Shown here: positions 26,893-34,723 of the stretch, in pieces
Layout of the letters: every line of letters starts with the position of its first letter
Position numbering within the stretch: the stretch's first letter is position 1
From: Paenibacillus glucanolyticus NBRC 15330
GTDB lineage: Bacteria; Bacillota; Bacilli; Paenibacillales; Paenibacillaceae
Length of the DNA stretch: 64,000 nt
Assembly (NCBI RefSeq): GCF_004000885.1
Contig: NZ_BIMC01000014.1
Location: 82,571 to 146,570, forward strand
Direction: 5' to 3'
Notes under the pieces: generated by a model
The model's input: the letters and a program-made list of their open reading frames with translations, nothing else
Told to the model about the DNA's origin: nothing
The model's database searches: none
Made by a program: the position numbers and the translations under genes

Positions 26893-27672
26893 TTACGATA
26901 TTTGCTCTTCTTCATGCCCGGCCGACAATAAATCCATCAGATGATGCTTCAGCTCCATAAATGCAGGAGACGTCATGTCTTCCGTTTTGCGCGGACGTTC
27001 CATCGTTACCGTAATTTTGGATTTGATTCGCCCCGGTCTGGAAGAGAACACATAGATATCATCCGACAAATAAATCGCTTCATCGATGTCGTGGGTAACA
27101 AACAGAACCGTCTTTCCAAAATCCTCCCAGATCTGCAGCAGCCAATTTTGCATAGTCAGCCGGGTCTGTGCGTCCAATGCGCCGAACGGCTCGTCCAGCA
27201 AAATAATATCCCGGTCGTAGAGCAGCGTCCGCAGCAGAGCGGCGCGCTGTTTCATTCCTCCCGACAGCTCCCTCGGATAATGCTTGTCAAAACCCTTCAA
27301 TCCATACTTCTCCATTAAGGGCAGGGCCCTTTCCACTGCTTCCTTGTAGGGGACGCCTCTAACCTCCATGCCCAGAATGATATTGTCGAGGATCGTGCGC
27401 CAAGGCAGGAGCATATCCTTTTGCAGCATGTAACCCACGTAACCGGTTTTGCCCACGATGTCCTTCCCATCAGCCAGCACTCTTCCCGTGGACGGCGGCA
27501 TCAAGCCGGCAATAATGTTAAACAGGGTTGATTTGCCGCACCCGCTGGGACCAATAATGCTAACAAAGCGCCCTTCCTCAATCGACAGACTCGTCTCCCG
27601 CATGGCAGCAATTTCTTCCCCATTTCTGCGGAACCATTTGCTGACACCCGAAATTTCAATTTTGTGAGTCAT
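26893..27672 (-). CDS. ABC transporter ATP-binding protein (NitT/TauT, SsuB-like)
   Basis: A 259-residue ATPase. Walker A is GPSGCGKSTLFN, Q-loop GYMLQKDMLLPW, signature LSGGMKQRAALL, Walker B IILLDEPFGALDAQTR and H-loop FVTHDIDEAIYLSD. First gene of the four-gene importer/hydrolase operon. An ATGCAC-N4-GTGCAT inverted repeat lies 99 bases upstream. Confidence 0.95.
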   Translation of the reverse strand: MTHKIEISGVSKWFRRNGEEIAAMRETSLSIEEGRFVSIIGPSGCGKSTLFNIIAGLMPPSTGRVLADGKDIVGKTGYVGYMLQKDMLLPWRTILDNIILGMEVRGVPYKEAVERALPLMEKYGLKGFDKHYPRELSGGMKQRAALLRTLLYDRDIILLDEPFGALDAQTRLTMQNWLLQIWEDFGKTVLFVTHDIDEAIYLSDDIYVFSSRPGRIKSKITVTMERPRKTEDMTSPAFMELKHHLMDLLSAGHEEEQIS

Positions 27673-27770
27673 ACCCCTTCCTCCTTCATTCTGATTTCAT
27701 GATTTTTCAGAAATACCAAACATTTATTTTCAAAAGCGGATGAAAAAAATCGCCAGTCCAGCCCCAATCT

Positions 27771-27786
27771 ATGCACATACGTGCAT
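27771..27786. promoter_or_regulatory. Perfect 6-bp-arm palindrome, possible operator
   Basis: ATGCAC, four bases, GTGCAT. It lies in the 150-base gap upstream of the ABC-isochorismatase operon and downstream of the MpsC-like gene. No regulator gene adjoins it, so the role is inferred from position only. Confidence 0.35.
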
Positions 27787-27822
27787 GCTTGGTACCAAAC
27801 TGACGATCGGCCCGCTCTCTAC

Positions 27823-28194
27823 TTAGAGTTCCGGCATGTCGTTCAGATATGTTTCTACATCCTTCTCCAAGAATACGATGGTACCGGAGTATTCGGTCTC
27901 TGCATCGTAGTCTTTAAGAATGGAGATGATTTTAAATTGAAATTGCGCTTCGAGACAGGTTTTAATCTCCTGTTTGAATACCTGAAATAAAAGATGGTCC
28001 AACTGCCGGGTAGAGAGGGGGTAATTCTCATCCAGCAGTTTGAGGACGGGGACTCTACTATTCCTCGATACAATGATGATTTTGTTGCCGACGAAATCGA
28101 CTTTTTGCTGCTTTACACCCACGTTAAATATTTTCTTATTTATCGCGTTGTAAACCCTCAAAAGATCCTGTTTGAGTTCGCCTGCTGTCGTCAT
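27823..28194 (-). CDS. DUF2294 / MpsC-like protein
   Basis: A 123-residue soluble protein matching the DUF2294 family (MpsC of the Staphylococcus membrane-potential-generating system): TAGELKQDLLRVYNAINKK, VDFVGNKIIIVSRNSRVPVLKLLDE, then QLDHLLFQVFKQEIKTCLEA. The start at complement 28192-28194 was chosen for its AAGGGA site; upstream in-frame ATG codons lack one. In Staphylococcus MpsC works with MpsA and MpsB, which are not next to this gene. It reads as a single-gene unit in an AT-rich stretch. Confidence 0.75.
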   Translation of the reverse strand: MTTAGELKQDLLRVYNAINKKIFNVGVKQQKVDFVGNKIIIVSRNSRVPVLKLLDENYPLSTRQLDHLLFQVFKQEIKTCLEAQFQFKIISILKDYDAETEYSGTIVFLEKDVETYLNDMPEL

Positions 28195-28466
28195 TGTCCA
28201 ACATCCCTTTGTGTAAATTTTCATTACATTGACCGGGGTAGGTATAGGGTGTTTATCGAGTTTTCTCTGTCCTTGGGTATAATTATAGGCGATTACAGAC
28301 ACTTGTCAATACAATAACGTCAAAAAAGTTACCAAAAATCAATTTTATGTTAAAATATATAACATTAATATGACACAATTTCATTTCTCTACCTTAGCTC
28401 TACTCTGTTCTTGTTTCATAGATTGTTAGAGATATCCACTGATTCGGCTAGGCCCTGTGCCCTCTT

Positions 28467-29432
28467 CTATTCCCCGTTAAAAATCCGCTCCAGGAACAAA
28501 ACCGCCTCCCGCTTCTGGTATTCATTGACTTCATGGCCCGAGAACGGGTAGTCCCTGATTTCTTTATTCGCCTCTATCCTGTTGTATGCGGCATATATCG
28601 TCTCAGGCATGCAAACCGTATCCTTCCAGCCCACGGATACCATGACCGGCGCCTTGATTCTGGGCGCTAAATTCAGCATGTCAAAATGCGCGAGATGCGC
28701 CAGAATATGATCCAGCTGCTCCGGGAAACGTTTGATGTACTGGGCGATTTCGGTCAGGGAGCTGACCGAATACAGAATTCCGTAATCCATTCTGCACATA
28801 TTGGGAATGTCTGCTACGATGGCTGAAACCTTCGCATTCAGAGCCCCTGCGAGCAGCGCCAGACCTCCGCCTTGACTCCCGCCAACCACGGCGATTTTAT
28901 CCGAGTCCACACCCGGCTGCTGCGACGCTGTTTCAACTGCCCTCACAGCATCCATGGCAATTGCCATGTAATAGGAACGATGCATATCCGTAATCCCCTG
29001 TGTCACCCAGCCCTTCACCACGCCGCTGTCCATGGACAGCAGATTTCCCGTCTCCCCGCCCTGTCCCCTGACATCAACTGCAAACACTGCGTAACCGAGC
29101 ATCACCCAGTGAGCGTACCGTTCGGGAAGTCCCCGATCTCCCGAATAACCCGGGAAGGTCACGATACATGGCATGGTCTTCTTCGTTGAAATACCGCTGG
29201 CTGGCGTGATATACCATGCATGGATGGGGGTATCATCATAACCGTGATAGGTAACCTTTGATACTTTCATATGAGGAAATGGCGTATCTTCCGGATGATT
29301 GACAATCTGCAGCGGCTTATCGTCGTAGTTCTTGAGCGCCTCCTCCCAAAACCGATTCAGTACCTGCTCGTTCATCGTTGGTTCCGGACGCAGGCTGCCA
29401 AGTTCATTCTTGCGAAGCTTAATGGTATCCAT
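28467..29432 (-). CDS. Acetylxylan esterase / cephalosporin-C deacetylase (CE7)
   Basis: A 321-residue alpha/beta hydrolase of carbohydrate esterase family 7. The nucleophile elbow is GGSQGGGLAL, the CE7-specific RGQ motif is in VDVRGQGGETG, and the catalytic His is in SGHEVNEYQ near the C terminus. No signal peptide, so it acts on imported acetylated oligosaccharides. Divergently placed from the isomerase gene at 29743. The 164 bases between this gene and 28303 contain only AT-rich sequence. Confidence 0.92.
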   Translation of the reverse strand: MDTIKLRKNELGSLRPEPTMNEQVLNRFWEEALKNYDDKPLQIVNHPEDTPFPHMKVSKVTYHGYDDTPIHAWYITPASGISTKKTMPCIVTFPGYSGDRGLPERYAHWVMLGYAVFAVDVRGQGGETGNLLSMDSGVVKGWVTQGITDMHRSYYMAIAMDAVRAVETASQQPGVDSDKIAVVGGSQGGGLALLAGALNAKVSAIVADIPNMCRMDYGILYSVSSLTEIAQYIKRFPEQLDHILAHLAHFDMLNLAPRIKAPVMVSVGWKDTVCMPETIYAAYNRIEANKEIRDYPFSGHEVNEYQKREAVLFLERIFNGE

Positions 29433-29742
29433 CTAGTGTTCAATCCCCTTTTCGCGTGTGAAGTAGAAGTACATGGTTAACATGATTATTCGGCAAGTGA
29501 CCTGCAATCCCCTTCGATAGAATAGGAAGCAGCCCCGAACAAAAAACGGCAGGTCCTTCGATAAAGCGGTACAAGGAACGGGACGGCTACCCGTTAACCT
29601 TTTGTAAAAAATAATAAAAGCTATCATAGATTTATAGAGTCGAACATATCATAATAGAAACTATGAAATAACGAGGGTTGATATAAACGAAGCACTCACC
29701 TAACCCCCAAATGACATCTTATAGCGAATGGAGACGATGAAT
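29433..29742. other. Divergent intergenic region
   Basis: Promoters for the CE7 esterase (minus) and the isomerase (plus) must lie here. I see an AACGGG-CCCGTT hairpin at 29577-29595 and no gene; no promoter could be assigned with confidence. Confidence 0.4.
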
Positions 29743-30579
29743 ATGCTGCAAGGTTTAACTAGCGCAGGACTCGGAAAACTTGAAAGCGATTTACAGTTTA
29801 TCGAACTCGCGGCCAAATATGAGTTTCAATGTGTCGATATCGATGCCAAGGGTCTTGCAGACCGTCTTGGAGTAGAAGCGGCAGCCGATCTGCTGCAATC
29901 CCATCACTTGGAGATAGGCGCAATCGGTCTCCCCGTTGAATGGAGAGGATCAGACGAACAGTTTCTCAGCGGCCTTGAAAAACTGCCGGCAGCGGCAGCG
30001 GCTGCCAAAGCCCTGGGCTGTACGCGCTGCTGTACATATATTCTGCCTGCGACAGATGCGTCCGCAGCACATTTTATGGCGCTCGCCACAACAAGGCTGC
30101 GGGCCTGCGCCAGCATTCTCGGAGCTTACGGGATCCGATTGGCGCTGGAATTTGTAGGACCGCATCATCTGCGTACCCAATGGAAGAACCCGTTCATCTG
30201 GACCGTCCAAGAGACTCTGGACTGGGTTGATGCAATTGCAGAACCGAATGTCGGGCTTCTGTATGATGCATACCATTGGTATACCAACGAGATGACAACC
30301 GCCGATATTCGATCGCTGCGTGCCGAGCAGATTGTCCATGTTCACATTAATGATGCCAAGGACATTCCTGTCCAGGACGTACTCGACAATGATCGGCTCT
30401 ACCCGGGTGAAGGCGTCATCGATCTGCCGGGCTTCCTTTCGGCCCTGAACGATATCGGTTATACCGGCCCGGTTACGCAAGAAATTCTGACCCCGTCTGC
30501 ACCAACGGGAACACCGGAAGAGCTGGCAGCCAAATCACGCGAAGCCTTTAATAAAGTATTCGGCGCTGCCGGACTGTAG
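29743..30579 (+). CDS. Sugar phosphate isomerase/epimerase (TIM barrel)
   Basis: A 278-residue xylose-isomerase-like TIM barrel. Metal-binding segments are RLALEFVGPHH, VGLLYDAYHWYTNEM, IVHVHINDAKDIPVQD and the terminal TGPVTQEILTP. Three in-frame ATG codons occur at 29728, 29737 and 29743; the last has GGAG at a 9-base spacing and is preferred. It has no operon partner. Its sequence is not closely like the isomerase at 6779-7645. Confidence 0.85.
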   Translation: MLQGLTSAGLGKLESDLQFIELAAKYEFQCVDIDAKGLADRLGVEAAADLLQSHHLEIGAIGLPVEWRGSDEQFLSGLEKLPAAAAAAKALGCTRCCTYILPATDASAAHFMALATTRLRACASILGAYGIRLALEFVGPHHLRTQWKNPFIWTVQETLDWVDAIAEPNVGLLYDAYHWYTNEMTTADIRSLRAEQIVHVHINDAKDIPVQDVLDNDRLYPGEGVIDLPGFLSALNDIGYTGPVTQEILTPSAPTGTPEELAAKSREAFNKVFGAAGL

Positions 30580-30739
30580 CGGGATCATGTGATTCGTACG
30601 GAATGACCGCAGGATAAGTAACATTATGTATGGCAATGAGCTGTTATCCAAGCTCGCGGTTCAGCCGCTGACGGAATGAATTCTCGTGTTCAGGGTACAC
30701 TGAAACGGTAGTTTAAGTACCTTTTCGGGAGGCCGCAAT

Positions 30740-31018
30740 ATGAACGGGTTTGAGAAGGAAGAACGATCGGAAGCCACCGATCTGTCCACCGTTGAGTCAC
30801 AGCGCAACGATCTGGCACCGGAGGAATTTCCGGAGGGACCCTATGGTTCCGATCTTCGCAGCGAATCCCTCGGCAAGAGCAGTCCGTGGCGCGCGGATCA
30901 ACGCCCTCCGAATCGATTCGATTATGAGGATCGCAATCTGCACATGGGCATCAAGCGGGATTATCCCGGTGAAGATGAAACCATTCAAGCAGATCCGGGA
31001 CAAGAAAAACCAGAGTAG
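30740..31018 (+). CDS. Small acidic hypothetical protein
   Basis: A 92-residue hydrophilic protein rich in Glu, Asp, Arg and Pro with no membrane segment. GGGAGG lies 7 bases before the ATG and a clean terminator follows. The C-terminal block RFDYEDRNLHMGIKRDYPG looks ordered, while the rest appears unstructured. I do not recognise a family. Confidence 0.65.
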   Translation: MNGFEKEERSEATDLSTVESQRNDLAPEEFPEGPYGSDLRSESLGKSSPWRADQRPPNRFDYEDRNLHMGIKRDYPGEDETIQADPGQEKPE

Positions 31019-31030
31019 AAACTGTATATA

Positions 31031-31066
31031 CCAACCGTCATTCTGTGGACAAGACGGTTGGTTTTT
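31031..31066 (+). terminator. Terminator of the small acidic protein gene
   Basis: CCAACCGTC and GACGGTTGG arms followed by TTTTT. Confidence 0.85.
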
Positions 31067-31228
31067 GTCGTAACAGGGCTTGTATGTCCCGGCCGAAGAG
31101 CATAATCGCCTATAAAAATACATAAGATGGCATAAAAACCTCAATCGAACACCATGATGCACTGGCTCATGAGCCTTATCGCAATTTACCGAAGATACAG
31201 AGATAAGAAGGAGTGGGGGGAGCTGCTT

Positions 31229-31501
31229 ATGCCAAACCAGAGGAAAAACGAAGAATTCGTTATCTATGTTGTCACTTTATCCCATGTTACACACTACATG
31301 TCCATCGAGTTTATCGGTGGATCCTGCGGCTATATCATCGCACAAAGAGCACTTCAATCCGATCTGCTTGGCATGATCGGCAGTATCCTGGCTCCGATTG
31401 CGATTCGCCGCGTGCTGCAGTGGCAGCAGCTTAAATCCGGCAATTCTCCGCACCTGAGTCTGCGCTCGCTGTCAGGTGCAAGGGAGCTAAACCCTACATA
31501 G
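31229..31501 (+). CDS. Hypothetical protein with one or two hydrophobic segments
   Basis: A 90-residue protein. The ATG at 31229 follows GGGGGGAG by six bases; a start 75 bases upstream has no site. Hydrophobic stretches occur at about residues 10-20 and 35-58 (LLGMIGSILAPIAI), and the C-terminal 30 residues are polar. A 15-bp terminator hairpin follows within a few bases. Function unknown. Confidence 0.5.
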   Translation: MPNQRKNEEFVIYVVTLSHVTHYMSIEFIGGSCGYIIAQRALQSDLLGMIGSILAPIAIRRVLQWQQLKSGNSPHLSLRSLSGARELNPT

Positions 31502-31504
31502 ATC

Positions 31505-31540
31505 AAAGCGGCGGCACCTTGGAGAGGTGCCGCCGCTTTA
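31505..31540. terminator. Bidirectional terminator between the hypothetical gene and gntR-type gene
   Basis: AAAGCGGCGGCACCT and AGGTGCCGCCGCTTT are perfect 15-base arms with a five-base loop. The T tracts on both sides are short. Confidence 0.75.
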
Positions 31541-31578
31541 TACTTTCCAACTTGTATTTTTGCTACCGGACAAGGTGT

Positions 31579-32202
31579 TTAAATTGAACTTCTGCTCAAA
31601 TGCAAGTAAAAATCAAGATCTGCCTGCAGATGAGATTTCATTAAGCGCTCAGCCTCTTCAGCATCATGAGCACGGATTGCATCCACGATCTGCTGATGCT
31701 CATCAATGAGGAACGGACGTTTATGATGCACCACTGCTCTGCGAAACAGATAAATAATGGACTGCATTCGATCAATGATAAGAACAAGCTCCGGATTGCG
31801 GCTTGACTGCACAATAATATCATGGAACATCTTGTTAGCTTCCATGGTTTCGCTGACGCTCCCGCTGCGGGCCACAGCAATGCATTCCTGCAGCTGTTCC
31901 AGCGTCGCTTCATCCATATAAAATGCCGCACAACGAGCAGCAAAACCTTCGAGCAGCATGCGCACCTGAAAAATATGGCGCAAATCCTCGTCAGACGGAT
32001 TCACCACCCGCTTATTCTTGATGAGACCTTCCTGCTCCAGCTTTCGGATGGACTCACGGACAGGAGTGCGGCTTACACCCAATTCCTCCGCAAGCCGTTC
32101 CTCCACCAATTTCATGCCGCCCGGCAATTCGCCGTTCAATATTCTATCCCTGATCAGCTCATAACAATGGAGATACGCCGCTTGGAATCCTTGTTTAGAC
32201 AT
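31579..32202 (-). CDS. GntR family regulator, FadR/FCD subfamily
   Basis: A 207-residue repressor with an N-terminal winged helix (KLVEERLAEELGVSRTPVRESIRKLEQEGLI) and a helical FCD effector domain (VRMLLEGFAARCAAFYMD, FHDIIVQSSRN, DEHQQIVDAIRAHDAEEAERLM), which in this subfamily holds a metal and an organic acid. It is divergent from the acid-sugar operon, and four operator-like repeats fill the shared intergenic region. It most likely represses that operon until an acid sugar binds. Confidence 0.92.
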   Translation of the reverse strand: MSKQGFQAAYLHCYELIRDRILNGELPGGMKLVEERLAEELGVSRTPVRESIRKLEQEGLIKNKRVVNPSDEDLRHIFQVRMLLEGFAARCAAFYMDEATLEQLQECIAVARSGSVSETMEANKMFHDIIVQSSRNPELVLIIDRMQSIIYLFRRAVVHHKRPFLIDEHQQIVDAIRAHDAEEAERLMKSHLQADLDFYLHLSRSSI

Positions 32203-32301
32203 TCATTATTCCCATCCTTCGTTTACACATAGAGCATGACTTATACACCGTCCTTAAATTATAGGGGAAAGCATGGTCCATTAAAAGCTTTCTTTCAATT
32301 T

Positions 32302-32374
32302 TTGTATCCACTACATTTACACTTGTATCCAATGATAATATTTTTGTATACAATTTTAAATTTATTGTGTACAA
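32302..32374. promoter_or_regulatory. Four tandem GntR-type operator repeats at 21-bp spacing
   Basis: TTGTATCCAC (32302-32311), TTGTATCCAA (32323-32332), TTGTATACAA (32344-32353) and TTGTGTACAA (32365-32374) begin exactly 21 bases apart. The third is a perfect palindrome and matches the short FadR-subfamily operator type. The array covers the region where the promoter of the downstream operon must be, so binding on one DNA face by several dimers is expected. Confidence 0.8.
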
Positions 32375-32418
32375 TTAGTTCGAATTTTAAATATCGTTAT
32401 CATCTAGGAGGAACTTAC

Positions 32419-33312
32419 ATGAATATTGGATTCATAGGTCTTGGTATCATGGGTAAACCGATGGCCTCAAACTTGTTGAACAAAGGTTACAGCCTTACCG
32501 TTTATGATCTGAATACAGAGGCCATCGATCACTTAGCGCAATTGGGGGCAAAAAATGGACAATCACCTAAAGAGGTTGCAATTGAAAGCGATGTCATTAT
32601 TACGATGCTTCCAAACAACGCCATTGTGAAACATGTCATTCTTGGAGAAGACGGTATCGTTCAAGGCGCTAAAGCCGGGACGGTTGTCATCGACATGAGT
32701 TCGATCTCACCGGTTGTTGCCAAGGAGGTCGCAGAGAGCCTGCAAGACCACGGCATAGAAATGCTGGATGCCCCGGTCAGCGGCGGCGAACCCAAAGCAA
32801 TCGACGGTACACTGTCCGTTATGGCCGGCGGAAATGAAAGCGTTTTTGAGAAAGTTAAGCCAGTGCTCGCTTGCATGGGCAAGGACATTACGTGGGTGGG
32901 TCCCAGCGGCAGTGGTGCAACCGCCAAGCTGGCCAATCAGATTATGGTCAATGTCAATATTGCCGCTATGTCAGAGGCGCTTGTGCTTGCTGCCAAAGCT
33001 GGCATCGATATCGAAAAAATGTATCACGCTATTCGCGGGGGGCTTGCCGGGAGCGCCGTTCTTGATGCCAAGCTTCCAATGATCATCGAACGAAATTTCA
33101 AAGCCGGTGGACGCGTTGATATCAATCTGAAAGATTTGACAAATGTCATGGAGACGGTTGAAGCATTTGATATGTCCCTCCCATTGACCGAGCATGTCCG
33201 CCATATTTTTGAAACCTTGAAGGATGAAGGCAAACAGGCAAATGATCATGCGGGCATTGTCCAATACTATGAAAAAGCAGCAAATGTGGAAGTCAAAAAA
33301 ATGCCGAACTAA
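32419..33312 (+). CDS. NAD(P)-dependent beta-hydroxyacid dehydrogenase (2-hydroxy-3-oxopropionate reductase / L-threonate dehydrogenase type)
   Basis: A 297-residue enzyme of the 3-hydroxyisobutyrate dehydrogenase family. The cofactor motif is GFIGLGIMGKPMASNL, the substrate motif DAPVSGGEPKAIDGTLSVMAGG, and the catalytic lysine lies in SGATAKLANQIMVN. The ATG has AGGAGG 7 bases upstream; the longer in-frame extension to 32236 crosses the operator region and is rejected. Its operon partners, a GntP permease and a DUF1537 kinase, match the four-carbon acid-sugar pathway, in which such enzymes oxidise L-threonate or D-erythronate (LtnD type). GarR-type tartronate semialdehyde reductase is the alternative. 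Confidence 0.88.
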   Translation: MNIGFIGLGIMGKPMASNLLNKGYSLTVYDLNTEAIDHLAQLGAKNGQSPKEVAIESDVIITMLPNNAIVKHVILGEDGIVQGAKAGTVVIDMSSISPVVAKEVAESLQDHGIEMLDAPVSGGEPKAIDGTLSVMAGGNESVFEKVKPVLACMGKDITWVGPSGSGATAKLANQIMVNVNIAAMSEALVLAAKAGIDIEKMYHAIRGGLAGSAVLDAKLPMIIERNFKAGGRVDINLKDLTNVMETVEAFDMSLPLTEHVRHIFETLKDEGKQANDHAGIVQYYEKAANVEVKKMPN

Positions 33313-33342
33313 AAATAATATCATTGTAAAGGTGGAAAATAC

Positions 33343-34686
33343 ATGTTAACAGGACCTATGCTCATCGTAGTATTCCTTATTGCGTTAGCCTTCTTGTTCC
33401 TGCTGATTATTAAATGGAAGGTAGAGCCGTTTCTGGCTCTGACCGTCATCGCATTCGGCACCGCGATTGCCATTGGCATCCCGCTCAAGGAAGTGCCGGG
33501 CATCGTAACGTCGGGATTTGGAAACACGCTGGTCGGGGTAGGCATTCTAATCGGTCTTGGCGTCATCTTCGGCCAGTTTCTTGGCGCTTCCGGTGCAGTT
33601 GAAAAGATTGCCGGCTCGCTTCTGAAAATATTCGGCATTAAAAATTCACCGGCCGGATTGGCCATGTCAGGTACCCTTGTTTCCATACCGGTGTTTTTCG
33701 ATGCAGCCTTCGTCATCTTAAGCGGACTGCTCAAAAGCTTGGCAACTCGAACAGGCATCTCGATTGTTACATTTGTAACCGCTCTCGGCATCGGTCTCAT
33801 TACTTCCCATAACATGATTGCGCCAACGCCTGGTCCGATGGTGGTTGCCGAGAATACCGGGGCTGATCTGGGATTGTTTATCTTGTACGGTATCCTGGTG
33901 GCAATCCCCGCAACATTAGTGGGCGGTTTTATTTACGGAATGTTTATAGGAAAACGCATCCAAACCACAGAAGAGGTTGTGGTTGCCGAGGAAGCCGAGA
34001 ACAAAGCTCCGCGCAAAGAAATCAGCACCTCCTTGTCTTTCGGGATGCTGGCACTGCCCATTGTGCTTATTCTGGCTAATACCATCTCCAAAATGCTGTA
34101 CCCGGGAACAGCCATAGAAACCTTCTTCGGTTTTATCGGCGATAAGAACATTGCACTGTTGATCAGCGTGTTCGCGGCTGTCATTTTCCTGCGTCCTTAC
34201 ATCGCGGAGGATTCGGGCAAGCTTTATTCCGAAGCTATCGCGACCGGCGGTATGATTGTGCTTATTACCGGAGCGGGCGGAGCATTCGGCGCAGTCATTA
34301 ACCATAGCGGCATTGGCGACTATCTGATCACAACGATGCAAAGCTGGAGCATTCCGGTGTTGATGCTGGCCTTCATATTCTCGCAGATTCTGCGCGCATC
34401 GCTGGGCTCCTCAACCGTGGCACTCGTTACGACCTCCAGTATTATGGGGCCGCTCGTTCTCGATCTGGGTGTTTCTCCTATTTTGCTCGGACTGGCCATC
34501 TGTGCGGGCGGTATCGGTTTATCGCTTCCGAACGACTCCGGCTTCTGGGTCGTGAACCGCTTCGGCAAGCTGACAGTAACCCAGACGCTGAAGGTATGGA
34601 CACTCGGCGGTTTCATCGCCGGATTGACAGCACTCGCATCGGTGTATGTATTAAGTTTGTTCAGCGGCATCTTACCAGGACTATAA
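33343..34686 (+). CDS. GntP family gluconate/acid-sugar:H+ symporter
   Basis: A 447-residue membrane protein with about 12 helices throughout. Family features include FLALTVIAFGTAIAIGIPL, GLGVIFGQFLGASGAVEKIA, TSHNMIAPTPGPMVVAE, LGSSTVALVTTSSIMGP and LPNDSGFWVVNRFG. It begins 30 bases after the dehydrogenase gene with AAAGGTGG upstream, so the two are cotranscribed. The cargo is probably the acid handled by the neighbouring enzymes rather than gluconate, as no gluconate kinase is present. Confidence 0.92.
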   Translation: MLTGPMLIVVFLIALAFLFLLIIKWKVEPFLALTVIAFGTAIAIGIPLKEVPGIVTSGFGNTLVGVGILIGLGVIFGQFLGASGAVEKIAGSLLKIFGIKNSPAGLAMSGTLVSIPVFFDAAFVILSGLLKSLATRTGISIVTFVTALGIGLITSHNMIAPTPGPMVVAENTGADLGLFILYGILVAIPATLVGGFIYGMFIGKRIQTTEEVVVAEEAENKAPRKEISTSLSFGMLALPIVLILANTISKMLYPGTAIETFFGFIGDKNIALLISVFAAVIFLRPYIAEDSGKLYSEAIATGGMIVLITGAGGAFGAVINHSGIGDYLITTMQSWSIPVLMLAFIFSQILRASLGSSTVALVTTSSIMGPLVLDLGVSPILLGLAICAGGIGLSLPNDSGFWVVNRFGKLTVTQTLKVWTLGGFIAGLTALASVYVLSLFSGILPGL

Positions 34687-34723
34687 CGGGCACGACTATA
34701 CAGATAAAGGGTGATGAGAACCT

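Noticed and set aside
27673..27822. Possible thiamine or other riboswitch upstream of the ABC importer
   Set aside because: I looked for TPP and other conserved riboswitch cores and found none; only a short palindrome is present.
32236..32418. N-terminal extension of the acid-sugar dehydrogenase
   Set aside because: It covers the operator array and precedes AGGAGG; the family starts exactly at the ATG at 32419.
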